This document shows positions 4,816 to 6,616 of a stretch of 6,616 nt of DNA, piece by piece. Source of the DNA: Deltaproteobacteria bacterium. Lineage in GTDB: Bacteria; Desulfobacterota; Desulfobulbia; Desulfobulbales; BM004. The DNA is taken from contig JAFDCC010000097.1 in assembly GCA_019312985.1 (NCBI GenBank), positions 1-6,616 of the forward strand, read 5' to 3'. The notes beneath the pieces were generated by a model that saw only the letters and a list, made by a program, of their open reading frames with translations, was not told the DNA's origin and made no database searches. Position numbers and translations under genes: made by a program. Every line of letters starts with the position of its first letter. Position 1 is the stretch's first letter.

Positions 4816-6437
4816 AACGCTTATTGCTGCTCTTTTTTCTGCTGTGCCTGTTGCCGGCACCGGCAATAACTGCAGGCGGAGGTACAACCGCCGGCGGCGA
4901 GGACCTGCTCCTCTTCTACTCCAGTGATGTTGCCGGGGAAACCGAGCCGTGCGGCTGAACGAGCAACCCCTTGGGCGGTCTGTCCAAAAAAGCCTTTCAG
5001 CTGGAAACAATAGGCAAAATGCACCAGGTTCCGACCCTGGCCCTTGACGGCGGCAACCTGCTCTTCAAGGAAGAAAGGCTTTCGCCGGGATTGCTGCAAC
5101 AGGCAAAAATCACGGCCGAGGGTATAGTCGATTCCTACAGTTTCATGGGCTACGACGCCATTGCGGTGGGCGGCCGGGATCTGACCGGAGGACTTTCCTT
5201 TCTCCAGGCCCAGGCCGAACGTTCAGAATTCACCTGGCTCTCCGCCAATCTTGTCCGGAAAAAAACCATGCAGCCCATATTCCTTCCCAGCCTGGTCCGC
5301 CGGGCCGGCAGCCTCACTGTCGGCATCATCGGCCTCACCGGCGAGGGCGGCGCGCTTCACTTTCCCGGCGGCGACGATGCCCTTCTTCTTAACTGGCGCA
5401 GAGTTCTCCCTGATCTCGTGGCAGATCTCGCAAACCGCTGTGACCTCCTGGTCCTGCTCTCAAACTACACACCGGACGAGAACCGCGAGATAGCAAGGGT
5501 CACTCCGGAAATCCACCTCATAATTCAGTCATCGCCACAATCGAAAAACCAGGACCCGGAGCTTGCGAATAACACTCTCATCCTGCAGACGGGGAAGCAG
5601 GGAAAGTACCTGGGCTGGATGCTTATCAACTGGCAGAAATCAAAAAAATGGGGCCGGGAAGACACGACAAGGGAACTGGCTTTCAAAAAACAGGAGCTTG
5701 ACGGGATCAACGGCAGGATTCGGCGAATCGAGCGGCGCGAGAGCAGGGAAGACCTTCTAAACCTGAGGTCTTACCAGAACCTGCTTGCATCCCGGGAAAA
5801 CCTGCTCTCCGAAATCATCTTTCTTGAAAATGAACGCCACGTTCTCATCGAATCAGGCCAGGCTCCCGCAACCTTTGAGAACCACTTTATTGCCCTGAAG
5901 GAAAACCTGCCCGAGCAGCCTGAAGTCAGGAAAATCGTCGATTCAGCAAAATCGAGGGTCAACGTCGCGGGCAGCAGCCAGGCGGGCAGTTCGGCAACGG
6001 CATCACCCCCGCCCGAGCTGCAGCCTGAAACGCTGGTTTTCACCGGCTGGCTAACCTGCGCCCTTTGCCATGGTCCGCAAACCGCTTTCTGGAAGGAGAC
6101 CGGCCACAGTTCCGCCTACCAGACCCTGGTTTCCGAGGAACAGCAGTTTAACCTTGACTGTCTGCCCTGCCATGTGACGGCGCAATACAAGGAAACCCTC
6201 ATTAGCAGCAATGATGTCCTGCTCCTCTCTCTGCCGCCCCACCTGCAGCAGGTCGGCTGTGAAGTCTGCCACGGGACCGGGAAAAAACACGCGGCCTCAC
6301 AGAATCGCAGCGATATTTCGAGAAAACCGGATGAAGCTGTCTGCCGCCGGTGTCACACCCCTGAGCGGGATGAGAATTTCAACTATGAAAATGATATCCT
6401 GCGGATAGCGTGCCCGGCCTCCGGCAGCGGGCAGTAG
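4812..6437 (+). CDS. Exported selenoprotein: UshA-like metallophosphatase-type domain fused to tetraheme cytochrome c
   Basis: Read from ATG 4812 with the TGA at 4956-4958 as selenocysteine, the product has 541 residues. Residues 1-21 are a Sec signal peptide (KR, Leu/Phe core, cleavage after ITA). The motif EPC-G-Sec-TSNPLGGLSKKA has C47 and Sec49. Residues about 30-240 resemble 5'-nucleotidase/UshA folds: SSD39VAG, DGGN (79-82), GYDAIAVGGRD (113-123), LSAN (143-146), VGIIGLT (170-176). Yet the phosphatase histidines are absent. Residues about 285-343 look like a coiled coil. The C-terminus has four CxxCH hemes (416-420, 450-454, 483-487, 511-515) in a cytochrome c554-like setting with candidate axial histidines such as H432 and H493. 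It is probably a periplasmic redox protein. The start has GGGAG (4797-4801) 10 bases upstream and is ATGA-coupled to rarA. The TTG start at 4971 would lose the signal peptide that heme attachment needs. Substrate unknown. Confidence 0.9.
4952..5003 (+). promoter_or_regulatory. Bacterial SECIS hairpin directing selenocysteine at UGA 4956-4958
   Basis: The mRNA folds with a lower stem GCUGAA (4954-4959) against UUCAGC (4996-5001), extendable to 8 bp at its base with one G-U pair. The UGA codon lies inside this stem. After an internal loop, the upper stem UUGGGC (4971-4976) pairs with GUCCAA (4982-4987; one G-U) and closes the apical loop GGUCU (4977-4981). From the end of the UGA to the loop is 18 nt. 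As I recall E. coli fdhF, its SelB-binding loop is also GGUCU at 18 nt, so loop and spacing coincide. SelB with Sec-tRNA would bind here. The element codes for the GGL of the NPLGGL motif. Confidence 0.88.
4956..4958 (+). other. In-frame TGA recoded as selenocysteine (Sec49)
   Basis: This TGA is codon 49 of the frame opened at 4812. It follows TGC-GGC, giving C47-G48-Sec49. Coding character (signal peptide before, conserved-looking NPLGGL after) continues on both sides in the same frame, with no other stop until 6435-6437. A Cys codon at the same place would give a CGC motif, as expected in cysteine homologues. Confidence 0.88.
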
Positions 6438-6468
6438 CCTGGAACCGGTTGAGGAGGCTGATAGGAGA

Positions 6469-6490
6469 AAATAGGGGCTGACCCCTGTTT
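6469..6490. terminator. Hairpin after the selenoprotein gene, possible terminator
   Basis: AAATAGGGG (6469-6477) pairs with CCCCTGTTT (6482-6490), including one G-U pair, around a CTGA tetraloop 31 bases after the stop codon. The short T-run gives a weak terminator in the + direction. It could also act as an mRNA 3' stabiliser. Confidence 0.4.
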
Positions 6491-6510
6491 AGAATTAAAA
6501 ATACGAAATG

Positions 6511-6539
6511 AGCAATAAGAATTAAGCAATAAGAAATTA
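6511..6539. repeat. AT-rich tandem direct repeat, two copies
   Basis: AGCAATAAGAATTA (6511-6524) is followed directly by AGCAATAAGAAATTA (6525-6539), the second copy having one extra A. The stretch is strikingly AT-rich compared with the neighbouring genes. It lies between two hairpins and looks like a local slippage duplication in an untranslated tail. Confidence 0.6.
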
Positions 6540-6574
6540 AAAAGGCCATGCGCTTGGAAATCGCACGGCCTTTT
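6540..6574. terminator. Strong bidirectional intrinsic terminator
   Basis: AAAAGGCC-A-TGCG (6540-6552) pairs with CGCA-C-GGCCTTTT (6562-6574): 12 bp interrupted by one A-C mismatch, with a 9-base loop. GC-rich pairs are flanked by an A-tract on one side and a T-tract on the other, so it can stop transcription both from the selenoprotein gene and from a convergent gene beyond the right edge. Confidence 0.75.
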
Positions 6575-6616
6575 GTCAGTATTGTTTTCGGCAATAAATC
6601 GATCAGGCGCCGAATG

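Noticed and set aside
4812..4958. A separate 48-residue peptide or a nonsense-mutated pseudogene
   Set aside because: The TGA falls exactly at a C-G-x redox motif with a matching SECIS at fdhF-like spacing, and the rest of the frame is intact.
4971..6437. TTG at 4971 as the true start of the heme protein
   Set aside because: The frame continues upstream through a signal peptide to ATG 4812 with a ribosome site, and the hemes need export. The only obstacle is a TGA with a SECIS hairpin.
6379..6594. 71-codon minus-strand frame at the right end
   Set aside because: It crosses the strong terminator and the AT-rich repeat and overlaps the selenoprotein end.
6603..6616. Possible 3' end of a convergent minus-strand gene (stop TGA as complement of 6603-6605)
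   Set aside because: Only about four codons are visible. The bidirectional terminator makes it plausible, but it cannot be supported.

Overview
The window reads as chromosomal DNA of a GC-rich anaerobe or microaerophile, most likely a deltaproteobacterium in the broad sense (Desulfuromonadales or Desulfobacterota type). This rests on three things: a Tat-exported superoxide-reductase-like protein, an exported protein with four CxxCH heme sites, and a clear UGA-encoded selenocysteine with a bacterial SECIS hairpin. The taxonomic call is inference. No mobile element, CRISPR array, tRNA or rRNA is visible.

Layout: (1) 3-500 (+) is the 3' end of a radical-SAM/SPASM-like gene cut by the left edge. 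(2) 516-725 (-) is a 69-codon-class small protein with two DnaJ-type CxxCxGxG motifs, convergent with (1). (3) 882-1855 (+) is a two-gene operon: a Tat-exported superoxide-reductase-like protein and a YfcD-like NUDIX hydrolase, joined by a TAATG overlap. (4) 1871-2869 (-) is an uncharacterised protein with a C-terminal J domain. (5) 2870-3453 is a 584-base gap with inverted repeats and a terminator-like hairpin but no convincing gene. (6) 3454-4815 (+) is rarA, a AAA+ ATPase acting at stalled replication forks. (7) 4812-6437 (+), overlapping rarA by ATGA, is an exported selenoprotein of 541 residues: signal peptide, CGU motif with Sec49, UshA-like metallophosphatase-type fold, coiled coil and a C-terminal tetraheme cytochrome module. 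(8) 6438-6616 holds two hairpins, one a strong terminator, and an AT-rich tandem repeat.

The central result is gene (7). A standard gene caller stops at the TGA at 4956-4958 and restarts at TTG 4971, losing the signal peptide and the selenocysteine. The reading frame is continuous across the TGA. The RNA around it folds into a lower stem containing the UGA and a 6-bp upper stem closed by a GGUCU loop 18 nt downstream, the same loop and spacing I recall for E. coli fdhF. The phosphatase-type region has lost essentially all canonical metal-binding histidines, so the protein is better seen as a periplasmic seleno-redox protein wired to hemes than as a nucleotidase.

The genes do not form one pathway. 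Two themes recur: redox or oxidative-stress handling outside the cytoplasm (superoxide reductase, selenocytochrome) and maintenance (RarA, NUDIX, J-domain and DnaJ-zinc-finger-like proteins).
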